Assembly: GCF_002078175.1 (NCBI RefSeq)
Contig: NZ_MWFK01000001.1
Coordinates: 62,001-126,000, forward strand
Direction: 5' to 3'
Source of the DNA: Streptomyces sp. M41(2017)
GTDB taxonomy: Bacteria > Actinomycetota > Actinomycetes > Streptomycetales > Streptomycetaceae
DNA: 64,000 bases
A program made the position numbers and the translations under genes. The notes under the pieces are model-generated. The model was not told where the DNA came from. It saw only the letters and a list, made by a program, of their open reading frames with translations, and made no database searches. Positions 1-8,322 of the stretch are shown here, in pieces. Each line of letters starts with the position of its first letter. The first letter of the stretch is position 1.

Positions 1-756
1 CTGGACGGCGTCCACCACGGCCGGGTGGGCGGCGAGGTAGCCGAGGCGCAGTCCCGCCGCGCCGAATGCCTTCGACATCGTGCGGGAGACGACGAGATTC
101 GGCCGTCCTTCGAGCAGCGGCAGCAGCGAGTCGCCGTGACTGAACTCGACGTACGCCTCGTCGACGACGACCATCGACGGCTTGGCCCGCTGCGCGGCCT
201 CGTACAGCGCGAGGACCGTCTCGCGCGGGACCGCGTTACCGGTGGGGTTGTTGGGGGTGGTGATGAAGACGACGTCGGGCCGGTTCTCGGCGACGGCCTG
301 CTCGGCGGCGGCGACGTCGATGGTGAAGTCCGCGCTGCGCGGGCCCGGGATCCAGGCCGTGCCCGTGCCGCGCGCGATGAGCGCGTGCATCGAGTACGAG
401 GGCTCGAAGCCGATCGCGCTGCGGCCGGGCCCGCCGAAGGTCTGGAGCAGCTGCTGGATGACCTCGTTCGAGCCGTTGGCCGCCCACACGTTCTCGATGC
501 CGACCGGGTGCCCTCCGGTCTTCGTCAGATAGGCGGCCAGCTCGGTGCGCAGCTCCACCGCGTCCCGGTCGGGGTAGCGGTTGAGCCCGCGGGCCGCGTC
601 ACGGACCCGCTCGGCGATCCGCTCGACGAGCGGTTCGGGCAGCGGGTAGGGGTTCTCGTTGGTGTTCAGCCGTACGGGGACGTCCAGTTGGGGCGCCCCG
701 TAGGGGGACTTGCCGCGCAGCTCGTCCCGGACGGGGAGATCGTCGATGCCGGTCAC
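1..756 (-). CDS. hisC: Histidinol-phosphate aminotransferase, 3' part cut off by the window edge
   Basis: PLP-dependent fold-type I aminotransferase of histidine biosynthesis, converting imidazole acetol-phosphate to histidinol-phosphate with glutamate as amino donor. About 252 codons are visible. Translation shows [12 protein letters not shown] near the N-terminus, [10 protein letters not shown], the TTPNNPTGN loop, VDEAYVEF and [17 protein letters not shown], whose lysine should form the Schiff base with PLP. Roughly the last third lies beyond position 1. The GTG start at 756 overlaps the hisD stop in a GTGA quartet, so translation is probably coupled to hisD. Family assignment is firm; full length cannot be judged here. 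Confidence 0.95.
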   Translation of the reverse strand, partial: MTGIDDLPVRDELRGKSPYGAPQLDVPVRLNTNENPYPLPEPLVERIAERVRDAARGLNRYPDRDAVELRTELAAYLTKTGGHPVGIENVWAANGSNEVIQQLLQTFGGPGRSAIGFEPSYSMHALIARGTGTAWIPGPRSADFTIDVAAAEQAVAENRPDVVFITTPNNPTGNAVPRETVLALYEAAQRAKPSMVVVDEAYVEFSHGDSLLPLLEGRPNLVVSRTMSKAFGAAGLRLGYLAAHPAVVDAVQ

Positions 757-2078
757 TTGCCCTCGGGTACCTTCCATCCGAACCTCGCCTTGACCGCCGC
801 GCCGTGCGCGGGCAGGTCCTCCGCCTCCGCGAGCGTCACCACGTGGTGGGCGACGTCGGCGAGGGCGTCCTTCGTGTAGTCGACGATGTGGACGCCGCGC
901 AGGAAGGACTGGACGGACAGGCCCGAGGAGTGGCAGGCGCAGCCGCCGGTGGGCAGGACGTGGTTGGAGCCCGCCGCGTAGTCGCCGAGCGAGACGGGGG
1001 CCCAGGGGCCGACGAAGATCGCCCCGGCGTTCCTGACCCGGTCGGCGACGGCCGCCGCGTCCGCGGTCTGGATCTCCAGGTGCTCGGCGCCGTACGCGTT
1101 CACCACGCGCAGGCCCTCGTCGACGCCGTCGACCAGGACGATGGCGGACTGCCGGCCGTTCAGGGCCGGGACGATGCGGTCCTCGATGTGCTTGGTGGCC
1201 GCGACCTGCGGTTCCAGCTCCTTCTCCACGGCGTCCGCGAGGGAGACGGAGTCGGTGACCAGGACGGCGGCGGCGAGCGGGTCGTGCTCGGCCTGGCTGA
1301 TCAGGTCCGAGGCGACGTGCACGGGATCGGCGGTGTCGTCCGCGAGGACGGCGATCTCGGTCGGGCCGGCCTCCGCGTCGATGCCGATGCGGCCGGTGAA
1401 GTAGCGCTTGGCGGCGGCGACCCAGATGTTGCCGGGGCCGGTCACCATGTCGACGGACGGGCAGGACTCGGTGCCGTACGCGAACATCGCGACGGCCGTG
1501 GCGCCGCCCGCCGCGTAGACCTCGTCGACGCCGAGGAGGGCGCAGGCCGCGAGGATCGTGGGGTGCGGCAGGCCGCCGAACGCGGACTGGGCCGGGGAGG
1601 CGAGCGCGATGGACCCGACGCCGGCCTCCTGCGCCGGGACCGCGTTCATGATCACGGAGGAGGGGTACACCGAGCGGCCGCCGGGCGCGTACAGCCCGAC
1701 GCGGTCGACCGGCACCCACTTCTCGGTGACCGAGCCGCCGGGCACGACCTGGGTGGTGTGCGTCGTCCGGCGCTGTGCGCGGTGGACCAGGCGGGCGCGG
1801 CGGATGGACTCCTCCAGGGCCGCGCGCACGGCGGGGTCGAGCTGCTCCAGCGCGTCGGTGAGCGCCTCGGCCGGGACCCGTACGGAGTCCAGCCGGACCC
1901 CGTCGAACTTCTCCGCGAAGTCGATCAGCGCCGCGTCGCCCCGATGATGCACGGCCTCGCAGATCGGACGCACCTTCTCCAGGGCGGCCGAGACGTCGAA
2001 GTCGGCTCGGGGCAGCAGGTCGCGCAGGGCGGTGCCCTCGGGGAGGGCGTCACCGCGCAGATCGATTCGAGAGATCAC
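753..2078 (-). CDS. hisD: Histidinol dehydrogenase
   Basis: Zn-dependent, NAD-linked enzyme that oxidises histidinol to histidine in two steps; last step of histidine synthesis. The 441-residue product has the usual family length. Visible family segments are [53 protein letters not shown], and [10 protein letters not shown], which supply substrate and metal ligands (Gln, His, Glu, His). The GTG start (VISRIDLRG) was chosen because homologues begin here; the frame stays open about 20 codons further upstream but those residues do not look conserved. No clear Shine-Dalgarno is present; GAGAAT lies 7 bases upstream, so the mRNA could be leaderless. First gene of a hisDC operon. Confidence 0.96.
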   Translation of the reverse strand: MISRIDLRGDALPEGTALRDLLPRADFDVSAALEKVRPICEAVHHRGDAALIDFAEKFDGVRLDSVRVPAEALTDALEQLDPAVRAALEESIRRARLVHRAQRRTTHTTQVVPGGSVTEKWVPVDRVGLYAPGGRSVYPSSVIMNAVPAQEAGVGSIALASPAQSAFGGLPHPTILAACALLGVDEVYAAGGATAVAMFAYGTESCPSVDMVTGPGNIWVAAAKRYFTGRIGIDAEAGPTEIAVLADDTADPVHVASDLISQAEHDPLAAAVLVTDSVSLADAVEKELEPQVAATKHIEDRIVPALNGRQSAIVLVDGVDEGLRVVNAYGAEHLEIQTADAAAVADRVRNAGAIFVGPWAPVSLGDYAAGSNHVLPTGGCACHSSGLSVQSFLRGVHIVDYTKDALADVAHHVVTLAEAEDLPAHGAAVKARFGWKVPEGK

Positions 2079-2118
2079 GGGGACAATTCTCTCAGACGGC
2101 ACGGAGACGCCGGACGCC

Positions 2119-2137
2119 TGTATCAATGGCTGATACA
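2119..2137. promoter_or_regulatory. Perfect 7-bp inverted repeat upstream of hisD (candidate operator)
   Basis: TGTATCA, five bases, then TGATACA: a perfect 19-bp dyad in a 174-bp divergent intergenic region, 41 bases upstream of the hisD start and 116 bases before the divergent gene. It is AT-rich against a very GC-rich background. This looks like a dimeric repressor or activator site. I do not recognise the cognate regulator. Confidence 0.5.
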
Positions 2138-2252
2138 AGCCACCTTGGGTTCACCGGAAGATCCCCTTCACCGATAGCGTTCGGGCGGTCACTGAGCGGG
2201 CATTGCACGCATGTACGAAACCCGCGAACAGCCGGGGAGGAAGGGACGTGCC

Positions 2253-3833
2253 GTGACCGAGGGTGCCGGCGTCCGCACCGGGGACCTGCCGGACGAACTG
2301 ACCGCCGCCGAGGCCGGGATGTGGCAGGCGTTCCGCAACGGCAGCGTGTACGACCTGCGGTGCGGGGACGGCACCGCCGACGATCCGCACGGCGGCCATC
2401 CCTGGGGCCCCGAGCGGAGTGTGCGGGCGCGGATCGTCGCCTGGCTGCTGCTCGACGGGCCGCCGCCCCTGCAGGGCCGGGTCGCCTCCCTGAAGCTGAC
2501 CGGCGTGCTGATCACCGGAGTGCTCGACCTCGCGGGCGGCACGGTGGTGCCGTACGTGGAGCTGAAGGGGTGCCGCTTCGAGAAGGAGGTCCTGCTGCCG
2601 GAGTCCCGCTTCACGACCGTACGGCTGGTGGACTGCGCGGTGCCGCGTCTGGAGGCGGCCCGGCTGCACACCGAGGGCGATCTGCATCTGCCCCGATGCC
2701 GCTTCCACAACGGTGTCCGGCTGACCGACGCGCACATCGGTACGGACCTGCTGCTCAACCAGGCCGTGGTCTACCGGGACCGGCGCGGGCGGTCGATCAC
2801 GGGCGACGGGATGACCGTCGGGCAGGACCTCCAGGCGGAGATGCTGGAGTCGCACGGCGAGCTGAGTCTGCGCGGCGCCAGCGTCGGCGTCTCGCTGAGC
2901 CTGCGCGGCAGCCGGCTCAGCAACCCGTACTCCCGGCTCGCCCTCAACGCCCCCCAGCTGACCGTCAACCGCACGGTGTACATGACCCCCGCGGGCCTGG
3001 GCAATCCGGTGCTGACCAGCGGCACCACCCCGGCGCGCGGCACGCTGGTGCAGCGGTTCGAGTGCCAGGGCGGCGTCCGCCTGGACGACGGACGGTTCGG
3101 CGACGCGCTCGACCTGGAACGGGCCCGTTTCGTCCTCGGCGAGGACCAGGAGCTGTCGTTGCGCCGGGTCCAGACGCCCGAGCTGCGTTTCCTCGGCGAG
3201 GCGCCGGAGCGCGGCAAGGTCGTGCTGTCCGGCGCGCGGATCGTCACCCTGGTCGACCGGGCGTCCAGCTGGCCCGCCCCCGGCGCGCTGCACATGGGCG
3301 GCTTCGCCTACGAGAGCCTCGTGCCGCAGGGCGCCTTCCCCCTGACCCGGCGCCTGGAGTGGGTGGCGGCGGCGACCGCCGAGTACAACCCGGAGCCGTA
3401 CGAGCGGCTGGCCGCCGTGCTGCGCGGCTCCGGCGAGGACGAGGACGCCCGCGAGGTGCTCCTCGCCAAGCAGCGCCGCCGCCGCGAGACCCTGCCCCTC
3501 GCCGCGAAACTCTGGGGGTACGCGCAGGACTGGACGGTCGCCTACGGGTACCGGCCCGGCCGGGCCGCCCTGTGGATGGCGGTGCTGTGGGCGGCGGCGT
3601 CGGTCGCCTTCGCGCACGCCGACCATCCGCCGGTCGACGCGGGCTCGCATCCCCAGTGGAACGCCTCGCTCTTCGCCCTGGACCTGCTGCTGCCGGTGAT
3701 CGACCTGGGCCAGGTGGGGGCCTGGCAGCTGCGCGGCGGCTGGCAGTGGCTGTCCGCCGCGGTGATCCTCCTCGGCTGGATCCTGGCGACGACGGTGGCG
3801 GCCGGAGCGACCCGGCTGCTGCGACGCGGCTGA
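2253..3833 (+). CDS. Putative membrane-anchored protein with beta-helix-like repeats, function unknown
   Basis: A 526-residue protein I cannot assign to an enzyme family. About residues 70-340 are built of short periodic segments alternating small hydrophobic and charged residues (for example KLTGVLITGVLDLAG, LSLRGASVGVSLSLRGS), a pattern typical of pentapeptide-like or right-handed beta-helix folds. The C-terminus holds two hydrophobic stretches (ALWMAVLWAAASVAFA and LSAAVILLGWILATTVAAGA) that should anchor it in the membrane. Some Streptomyces homologues are labelled membrane-associated oxidoreductase, but I see no nucleotide-binding motif supporting that. GTG start at 2253 has a strong GGGGAGGAAGGG upstream (2234-2244). 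Transcribed divergently from hisD. Confidence 0.8.
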   Translation: MTEGAGVRTGDLPDELTAAEAGMWQAFRNGSVYDLRCGDGTADDPHGGHPWGPERSVRARIVAWLLLDGPPPLQGRVASLKLTGVLITGVLDLAGGTVVPYVELKGCRFEKEVLLPESRFTTVRLVDCAVPRLEAARLHTEGDLHLPRCRFHNGVRLTDAHIGTDLLLNQAVVYRDRRGRSITGDGMTVGQDLQAEMLESHGELSLRGASVGVSLSLRGSRLSNPYSRLALNAPQLTVNRTVYMTPAGLGNPVLTSGTTPARGTLVQRFECQGGVRLDDGRFGDALDLERARFVLGEDQELSLRRVQTPELRFLGEAPERGKVVLSGARIVTLVDRASSWPAPGALHMGGFAYESLVPQGAFPLTRRLEWVAAATAEYNPEPYERLAAVLRGSGEDEDAREVLLAKQRRRRETLPLAAKLWGYAQDWTVAYGYRPGRAALWMAVLWAAASVAFAHADHPPVDAGSHPQWNASLFALDLLLPVIDLGQVGAWQLRGGWQWLSAAVILLGWILATTVAAGATRLLRRG

Positions 3834-4052
3834 GGCGGCGGCCCGTACCGCCCGGGGCCGCTCCCGCCGCCCCGTCCGCGCACCTCGCCGTGGGCGCCCT
3901 GGACGGTCCCGGAGCAGGTCAGGCCCCACGCGGAGTCCGAGCACCGGAACGAGCCACTCTTTGCCCGTCCTTGACCGGTCCCGAAGCAACCGATCGACGG
4001 TTACGAAAGCGTCACCGCCTCCCTCTGGTGCAGCCCCGACCTGCGGTTTTCA

Positions 4053-5105
4053 ATGGTCGACACCATGGCACTGCTGCGCGCTCTCATCCGTACGGCCCGG
4101 ATGGCACGGAACACCTCCCGCCTCGCCGTCGGGCTGCCCGCCGACGACGAGGTGCTGCTCGACGCGCCCGACGAACGTCTCGGCCCCGCGCTCGTCGCGG
4201 CGGGCCGAGGCGAGTACGCCCCCGCCGCGAAACTGCTCGCCGCCACCCGTGAATCCGCCGAGTGGGAGAGCCGCGACCGGTATGCCCTGCGCCTGGCGGC
4301 CTTCGCGCGCTCCCGCGACCAGTGGCTGCGGGAATGGCGGGCCGCCGACCCGCACGATCCGGACGCGCTGCTCGTCAGGGCGGAGCTGGCGGTGCGACGC
4401 GGCTGGGAGTCGCCCGCGCGGGCCGAGCTTATGCGTGAGGCGAGCCCGCTGATCACCTCCGCCGCCGAGGGCGATCCGCGCGACCCGGTGCCGTGGCGGA
4501 TCGCGCTCGACCACGCGCGCGGCACGAACCTCGGGCACACCGCGTTCGAGCGGCTGTGGGGCGAGGCCGTCCGGCGCTCACCGCACCACTATGGCTGTCA
4601 CGTCGCCGCCCTCCAGTACCTGTCGGCGGCCTGGTACGGCTCGCACCAGGAGTGCTTCGACTTCGCCGAGCCCGCCGCCACGGACGCGCTGCCGGGCTCC
4701 CTCGTCCAGGCGCTGCCGGTCCGCGCCGCCTTCGCGTACCTCACCGAGGGCGGCGGTCCCGGCGTCCCGCGGAAGCGACTGGACGCGGCCGCCGACCTCG
4801 CGATCGAGCTCTCCGCCACCTACGCCGCCGCCGACCCGTGGCCCGCCGAGGTGCGCAACCTGCTGATCTACGTCCTCATCCGCCTCGACCGCTGGCAGGA
4901 CGCCCTGGAACAGCTGCGCCTCGTCGGCCCGTACGCGACCTCGTTCCCCTGGGACCGGGTCTCCGACGACCCGCTCGGCCAGTTCCTGGAGATGCGCGAC
5001 GGCGTCCGTCTGGAGGTCGCGGCGGGGCTTCCGCTGCGGGCTCCGCGCCCTGATCGGCATCCAGTCGGTGGGCACGACGGTCGTGATCGCTCCGGCGACC
5101 ATTAG
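4053..5105 (+). CDS. Cytosolic helical-repeat protein, possibly DUF4034-like
   Basis: Product of 350 residues, or 346 if translation begins at the second ATG (4065). It is Ala/Leu/Arg-rich and predicted all-helical, with TPR-like pairs of helices such as RYALRLAAFARSRDQWLREW and NLLIYVLIRLDRWQDALEQLRLVG. The segment VAALQYLSAAWYGSHQECFDFAEPAA resembles the DUF4034 family of uncharacterised proteins; that assignment is from memory and tentative. No signal peptide or catalytic motif is seen. No clear Shine-Dalgarno precedes either ATG. It ends 11 bases before the Lon-domain gene, which may have its own promoter inside this gene's end. Confidence 0.75.
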   Translation: MVDTMALLRALIRTARMARNTSRLAVGLPADDEVLLDAPDERLGPALVAAGRGEYAPAAKLLAATRESAEWESRDRYALRLAAFARSRDQWLREWRAADPHDPDALLVRAELAVRRGWESPARAELMREASPLITSAAEGDPRDPVPWRIALDHARGTNLGHTAFERLWGEAVRRSPHHYGCHVAALQYLSAAWYGSHQECFDFAEPAATDALPGSLVQALPVRAAFAYLTEGGGPGVPRKRLDAAADLAIELSATYAAADPWPAEVRNLLIYVLIRLDRWQDALEQLRLVGPYATSFPWDRVSDDPLGQFLEMRDGVRLEVAAGLPLRAPRPDRHPVGGHDGRDRSGDH

Positions 5106-5108
5106 GCT
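5103..5108 (+). promoter_or_regulatory. Candidate -10 element for a leaderless start of the Lon-domain gene
   Basis: TAGGCT sits 8 bases before the GTG at 5117 and no Shine-Dalgarno is visible. The same spacing recurs at several genes in this window. No convincing -35 was found. Confidence 0.35.
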
Positions 5109-5116
5109 TTCGCGTC

Positions 5117-5857
5117 GTGACCACCGTCCGGCTCCCGCTCTTCCCCCTGAACTCGGTGTTGTTCCCCGGGCTCGTGCTTCCTCTGAACGTGTTCGAGGAG
5201 CGCTATCGCGCGATGATGCGCGATCTGCTCAAGATCGCCGAGGACGAACCGCGCCGCTTCGCGGTCGTCGCCATCCGCGACGGCCACGAGGTCTCGCCCA
5301 CCGCTCCCGGCATGCCGGACCAGACCGCCGTGCCCGAGCGCGGGCCCGCGGCCGGCTTCGGCGACGACCCGGTGAAGGCCTTCCACGCGGTCGGCTGCAT
5401 CGCGGACGCGGCGACCGTCCGGGAGCGCGCCGACGGCAGCTTCGAGGTGCTGGCCACCGGGACGACCCGCGTCCGGCTCCTTTCGGTGGACGCCTCCGGG
5501 CCGTATCTGACGGCCGAGCTGGAGGAACTGCCGGAGGAACCGGGCGAGGAGGCGGGCGCGCTCGCCGAGGGCGTGCTGCGTGCCTTCCGCCAGTACCAGA
5601 AGCGGCTGGCCGGAGCGCGCGAGCGTTCGCTGTCGACCGGGGCGGACCTGCCGGACGAACCGGCCGTGGTGTCCTACCTCGTCGCCGCCGCCGTGATGCT
5701 GGACGTCCCGGCCCGGCAGAGCCTGCTCCAGGCCCCGGACACGGCCTCCCGGCTGCGCGAGGAGCTGAAACTGCTGCGCACGGAGACGGCCATCATCCGT
5801 AATCTGCCGTCGTTGCCCGCGTCGGAACTGACGCGCGGCCCGACGAGCCTGAACTGA
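5117..5857 (+). CDS. LON substrate-binding (N-terminal) domain protein
   Basis: A 246-residue stand-alone version of the N-terminal substrate-binding domain of Lon protease, without AAA+ or protease parts. The start VRLPLFPLNSVLFPGLVLPLNVFEERYRAMM is diagnostic, followed by the FAVVAIRDGHEV strand and VGCIADAATVRERADGSFEVLATG. The C-terminal part is helical, as in Lon N-domains. In Streptomyces this gene is commonly annotated only as Lon-domain or peptidase S16; actual protease activity is not supported. Followed after 17 bases by the ybaK-like gene, so the two probably form one unit. Confidence 0.9.
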   Translation: MTTVRLPLFPLNSVLFPGLVLPLNVFEERYRAMMRDLLKIAEDEPRRFAVVAIRDGHEVSPTAPGMPDQTAVPERGPAAGFGDDPVKAFHAVGCIADAATVRERADGSFEVLATGTTRVRLLSVDASGPYLTAELEELPEEPGEEAGALAEGVLRAFRQYQKRLAGARERSLSTGADLPDEPAVVSYLVAAAVMLDVPARQSLLQAPDTASRLREELKLLRTETAIIRNLPSLPASELTRGPTSLN

Positions 5858-5874
5858 CGCGCGCGGGAAGGCCG

Positions 5875-6375
5875 ATGGCGAAGAAGTCGAAGAAGCAGCA
5901 GCCCGGAGGAACCCCGGCGACGGTGGCGCTGACCGAGGCGGGGGTGCCGTACACGGTCCACGCGTACGAGCACGACCCCTCCCACCCGTCCTACGGCGAG
6001 GAGGCCGCCGAGGCCATGGGCGTCTCCCCCGAGCGGGTCTTCAAGACCCTGGTGGCGGACGTGGACGGCGCGCTGGTGGTCGCGGTGGTCCCGGTGGCGG
6101 GCTCGCTCGACCTGAAGGCCCTCGCGATCGCCGTGGGCGGCAAGCGGGCCGCGATGGCCGACCCCGCGGCGGCGGAGCGTACGACGGGCTACGTCCGGGG
6201 CGGCATCTCGCCGCTCGGCCAGCGCAAGAGGCTCCGCACGGTGCTGGACGCCTCCGCGGCCGCCCACGCCACCATCTGTGTCTCGGCGGGCCGTCGCGGC
6301 CTGGAGGTCGAACTGTCCCCGGCCGACCTGGCGCAGCTCACGGAGGCGGTGTCCGCGCCCGTCGGACGCGCGTGA
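5875..6375 (+). CDS. ybaK: Cys-tRNA(Pro)/Cys-tRNA(Cys) deacylase, YbaK/EbsC family
   Basis: Trans-acting aminoacyl-tRNA editing protein that hydrolyses mischarged Cys-tRNA(Pro). The 166 residues match the YbaK length. Seen: PATVALTEAGVPYTVHAYEHDP, EAMGVSPERVFKTLVADVDG with the family lysine (VFKTL), VVPVAGSLDLKALA, and YVRGGISPLGQRKRLRTVLD, where GGISPLG is the conserved active-site loop. The N-terminus is lysine-rich (AKKSKKQQ). ATG start, 17 bases after the Lon-domain gene. Confidence 0.94.
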   Translation: MAKKSKKQQPGGTPATVALTEAGVPYTVHAYEHDPSHPSYGEEAAEAMGVSPERVFKTLVADVDGALVVAVVPVAGSLDLKALAIAVGGKRAAMADPAAAERTTGYVRGGISPLGQRKRLRTVLDASAAAHATICVSAGRRGLEVELSPADLAQLTEAVSAPVGRA

Positions 6376-6510
6376 CGGCCTGACACCGCCACGCGCCGGC
6401 CCGGCCGTCCCGGTCACGGCCACGCGCGCGTGCCGCTCGGCGAGGCCCCCGCGGACGCGCCGTGCACGCGCCCTCGACGGATGTCCGGTCCTCGGTTAAG
6501 CACGAGGGAC

Positions 6511-6585
6511 ATGTCGAAGAGAACGCGCAAACGCAAGTGGCGCACCAGAAAGGGCCGCCCGAACCACGGCCGCCGTCCGGCATGA
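6511..6585 (+). CDS. 24-residue basic protein, candidate ribosomal protein bL37
   Basis: The frame reads MSKRTRKRKWRTRKGRPN then HGRRPA and stop: 24 residues, 13 of them Lys or Arg. Length, the basic block after a short Met-x-Lys-Arg start, and an Asn-His-Gly-(Lys/Arg)-Arg-Pro ending resemble my recollection of mycobacterial bL37, a small protein found by cryo-EM in the large ribosomal subunit. GAGGG lies just upstream (6504-6508), rather close to the ATG. It contains two AGA codons, rare in Streptomyces. A strong hairpin follows at 6604-6659, so this looks like a small independent transcription unit. Too short for automatic gene callers. Confidence 0.65.
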   Translation: MSKRTRKRKWRTRKGRPNHGRRPA

Positions 6586-6603
6586 CCCACGCTCCGCAGC
6601 ACG

Positions 6604-6659
6604 GCACCGCCGGCCGGGACCGGTCTCCCCCACGGGGCTCCGGGACCGGCCGGCGGTGC
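6604..6659. terminator. Hairpin terminator between the bL37-like gene and the convergent membrane protein gene
   Basis: GCACCGCCGGCCGG at 6604-6617 pairs perfectly with CCGGCCGGCGGTGC at 6646-6659 (14 bp, 28-base loop that can itself pair partly). No T-tract, as is common in Streptomyces. It can serve both convergent genes. Confidence 0.6.
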
Positions 6660-6682
6660 ACACCGCCCCGGGACCGGTGGGA

Positions 6683-7381
6683 CTAGACGGGGGGCCCTGA
6701 GGGCGTCGATCGGTACGGGCTCTGCTGGTACGGATCGGGGTCCCGGGGACCGAACAGGGCGGTGAGGGCCAGATGGACCACCAGCGCGGTCAGCGACCAC
6801 GCGAGCAGCGCGCCCTTCGCGCCGAGCTTCAGCGGCGCGGAGAACGTGACGCCCTTGCCGACGGCCCTGGCGTGCGCGACCACGTTCTGCGTCGGACCGA
6901 GCCAGACGCCGATGCGCCAGGCGAGCAGCGAGCCCAGCAGACCGCCGAGGGCGAGCGCCGCCACCAGCGGCACACCACCGCGCCGGCGCAGCAGGAACAC
7001 GACCAGCGCGCTCAGGGCCCCGAAGCCCAGGGCGAGAAGAGTGAACGTTCCATCGACGCCGATGGCCTGCTCCCCCTCGGTGTCCTTGATGTACACCGTG
7101 GTGTCGTCCGCGATCAGCGGCACGTGGGGTGCCAGCCACCACCAGAGCACTCCGAGGAGCGCCCCCGCGAGCGCCACCGCCACCGTGATCACGGCGGCCT
7201 CCCGCAGTTCGGTCTTCATCCCGGGTCCGTCCTGTCCGTAGGAGGCCTCGTACGCCGCCGGGTACGCGGGGTGCGCCGCGGGTCCGTGCGTCTGCGGGGC
7301 CTGCCAGGCATGGTGCGGTTGCTGCCGGTCCTGGGGGGACTGTTCGTGCGGCGGCGGAGGTGGAGTCAGCGGAGCGGTCAC
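6683..7381 (-). CDS. Membrane protein of unknown function (possibly DUF2567)
   Basis: Product of 232 residues: a Pro/Gln/His-rich cytoplasmic head of about 55 residues (PLTPPPPPHEQSPQDRQQPH) followed by four hydrophobic helices, with AAVITVAVALAGALLGVLWWWLA the first, TLLALGFGALSALVVFLL the second, VPLVAALALGGLLGSLLAW the third and ALLAWSLTALVVHLALTAL the last. The layout suggests the actinobacterial DUF2567 family; this is inferred from topology only. GTG start at 7381 chosen because it is the first codon giving the Pro-rich head; the ribosome binding site is weak (CAGG). Downstream of, and codirectional with, the ABC-2 transporter genes. Confidence 0.75.
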   Translation of the reverse strand: MTAPLTPPPPPHEQSPQDRQQPHHAWQAPQTHGPAAHPAYPAAYEASYGQDGPGMKTELREAAVITVAVALAGALLGVLWWWLAPHVPLIADDTTVYIKDTEGEQAIGVDGTFTLLALGFGALSALVVFLLRRRGGVPLVAALALGGLLGSLLAWRIGVWLGPTQNVVAHARAVGKGVTFSAPLKLGAKGALLAWSLTALVVHLALTALFGPRDPDPYQQSPYRSTPSGPPV

Positions 7382-7415
7382 CCTGACATCGTGCCAGGCC
7401 CGGCTGTCACCCGCG

Positions 7416-8234
7416 TCACCGGACGGCTGCCCGGCGGTAGGCCCAGGTCGCCAGGGCCAGCGAGACGACCCCGACCCCGGCGCAGACGGCCAGATCGCCG
7501 AGGACGGCGGCCCAGTCGGGATGGGCGCCGAAGGTGCGGGCGAAGGCCTCGACGCCGTAGGTCGAGGGCAGCAGATCGCGGGCGTACCGGACCACGGTCG
7601 GCATCCGGTCCGCGGGCAGCACACCCAGCAGCAGCGCGGCCGACATGCCCAGCTGACCGAGCAGGGTGGCCAGCTCGGGACGGGGGGCGAGCAGCCCGAA
7701 CGCGGCTCCGAGACCGGCGAGTGCGGCGCCCGCGAGGGGGACGACCGCGGCGAGCACCCACAGATGGGCGAGCGGCAGCCCGAAGAGCACGCAGCCGAAG
7801 ACGGCGGTGACCAGGGTGCCGGGCACGGTGAAGGACGCGTACGCGCCCGCGGCCCCGAGCACCACGGCCGCCGGGGGCACCGGCAGCGTCGCGTAGTGGT
7901 CGAGCCCGCCGCTCGCCCGGAGCTGTCCGAAGTACTGCGCGAGCAGGTTGAGGGCGACGAACGCGACGACCAGGACGGTCGACCCGGCCACCACGGCCCG
8001 CGCCTCGGCGCCGCCGTCCACCACTCCGCGCATCATGATCATGATGCCGACGGACTGGAAGGTGGCCACGAACAGCAGCGGGATCCGCGCGACACGGGCC
8101 CGGGAGAGCTGCGCCCGGTACACGGCGGCCAGCGACGGCCAGAGCCGCGCGGGCGGCCCCAGTTCCGCGGCACCGGTGTCCGCTGCCAGCGGCAGCGCAC
8201 TGCCCGGCAGAACTCCGGCGGGTACGACACTCAC
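7416..8234 (-). CDS. ABC-2 type transporter permease
   Basis: A 272-residue integral membrane protein with about six hydrophobic segments (LLFVATFQSVGIMIMM, AVVAGSTVLVVAFVALNLLA, YASFTVPGTLVTAVFGCVLFGLPLA, LWVLAAVVPLAGAALAGLGAAFG, LLGQLGMSAALLLGVLPADRMP, LGDLAVCAGVGVVSLALATWAY). The MPTVVRYARDLLPSTYGVEAF segment is typical of ABC-2 exporters of the DrrB kind, which move drugs, lipids or polymers outward. GTG start with GGGAAG upstream. It lies 88 bases downstream of the ATP-binding gene, its obvious partner. Substrate cannot be inferred. Confidence 0.88.
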   Translation of the reverse strand: MSVVPAGVLPGSALPLAADTGAAELGPPARLWPSLAAVYRAQLSRARVARIPLLFVATFQSVGIMIMMRGVVDGGAEARAVVAGSTVLVVAFVALNLLAQYFGQLRASGGLDHYATLPVPPAAVVLGAAGAYASFTVPGTLVTAVFGCVLFGLPLAHLWVLAAVVPLAGAALAGLGAAFGLLAPRPELATLLGQLGMSAALLLGVLPADRMPTVVRYARDLLPSTYGVEAFARTFGAHPDWAAVLGDLAVCAGVGVVSLALATWAYRRAAVR

Positions 8235-8322
8235 GTCGAGCTGCTTCCCTTCACTCCGGCAGCCGTCCTGTTCGGCACACGTACGACGCCCTCCTCCCGT
8301 ACGGATTCCACGCCCCGGGCAC

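Noticed and set aside
2151..3989. Long open frame on the minus strand opposite the 2253-3833 gene
   Set aside because: Arg/Gly/Gln-rich shadow translation without motifs; the plus-strand frame has a strong ribosome binding site and structured protein.
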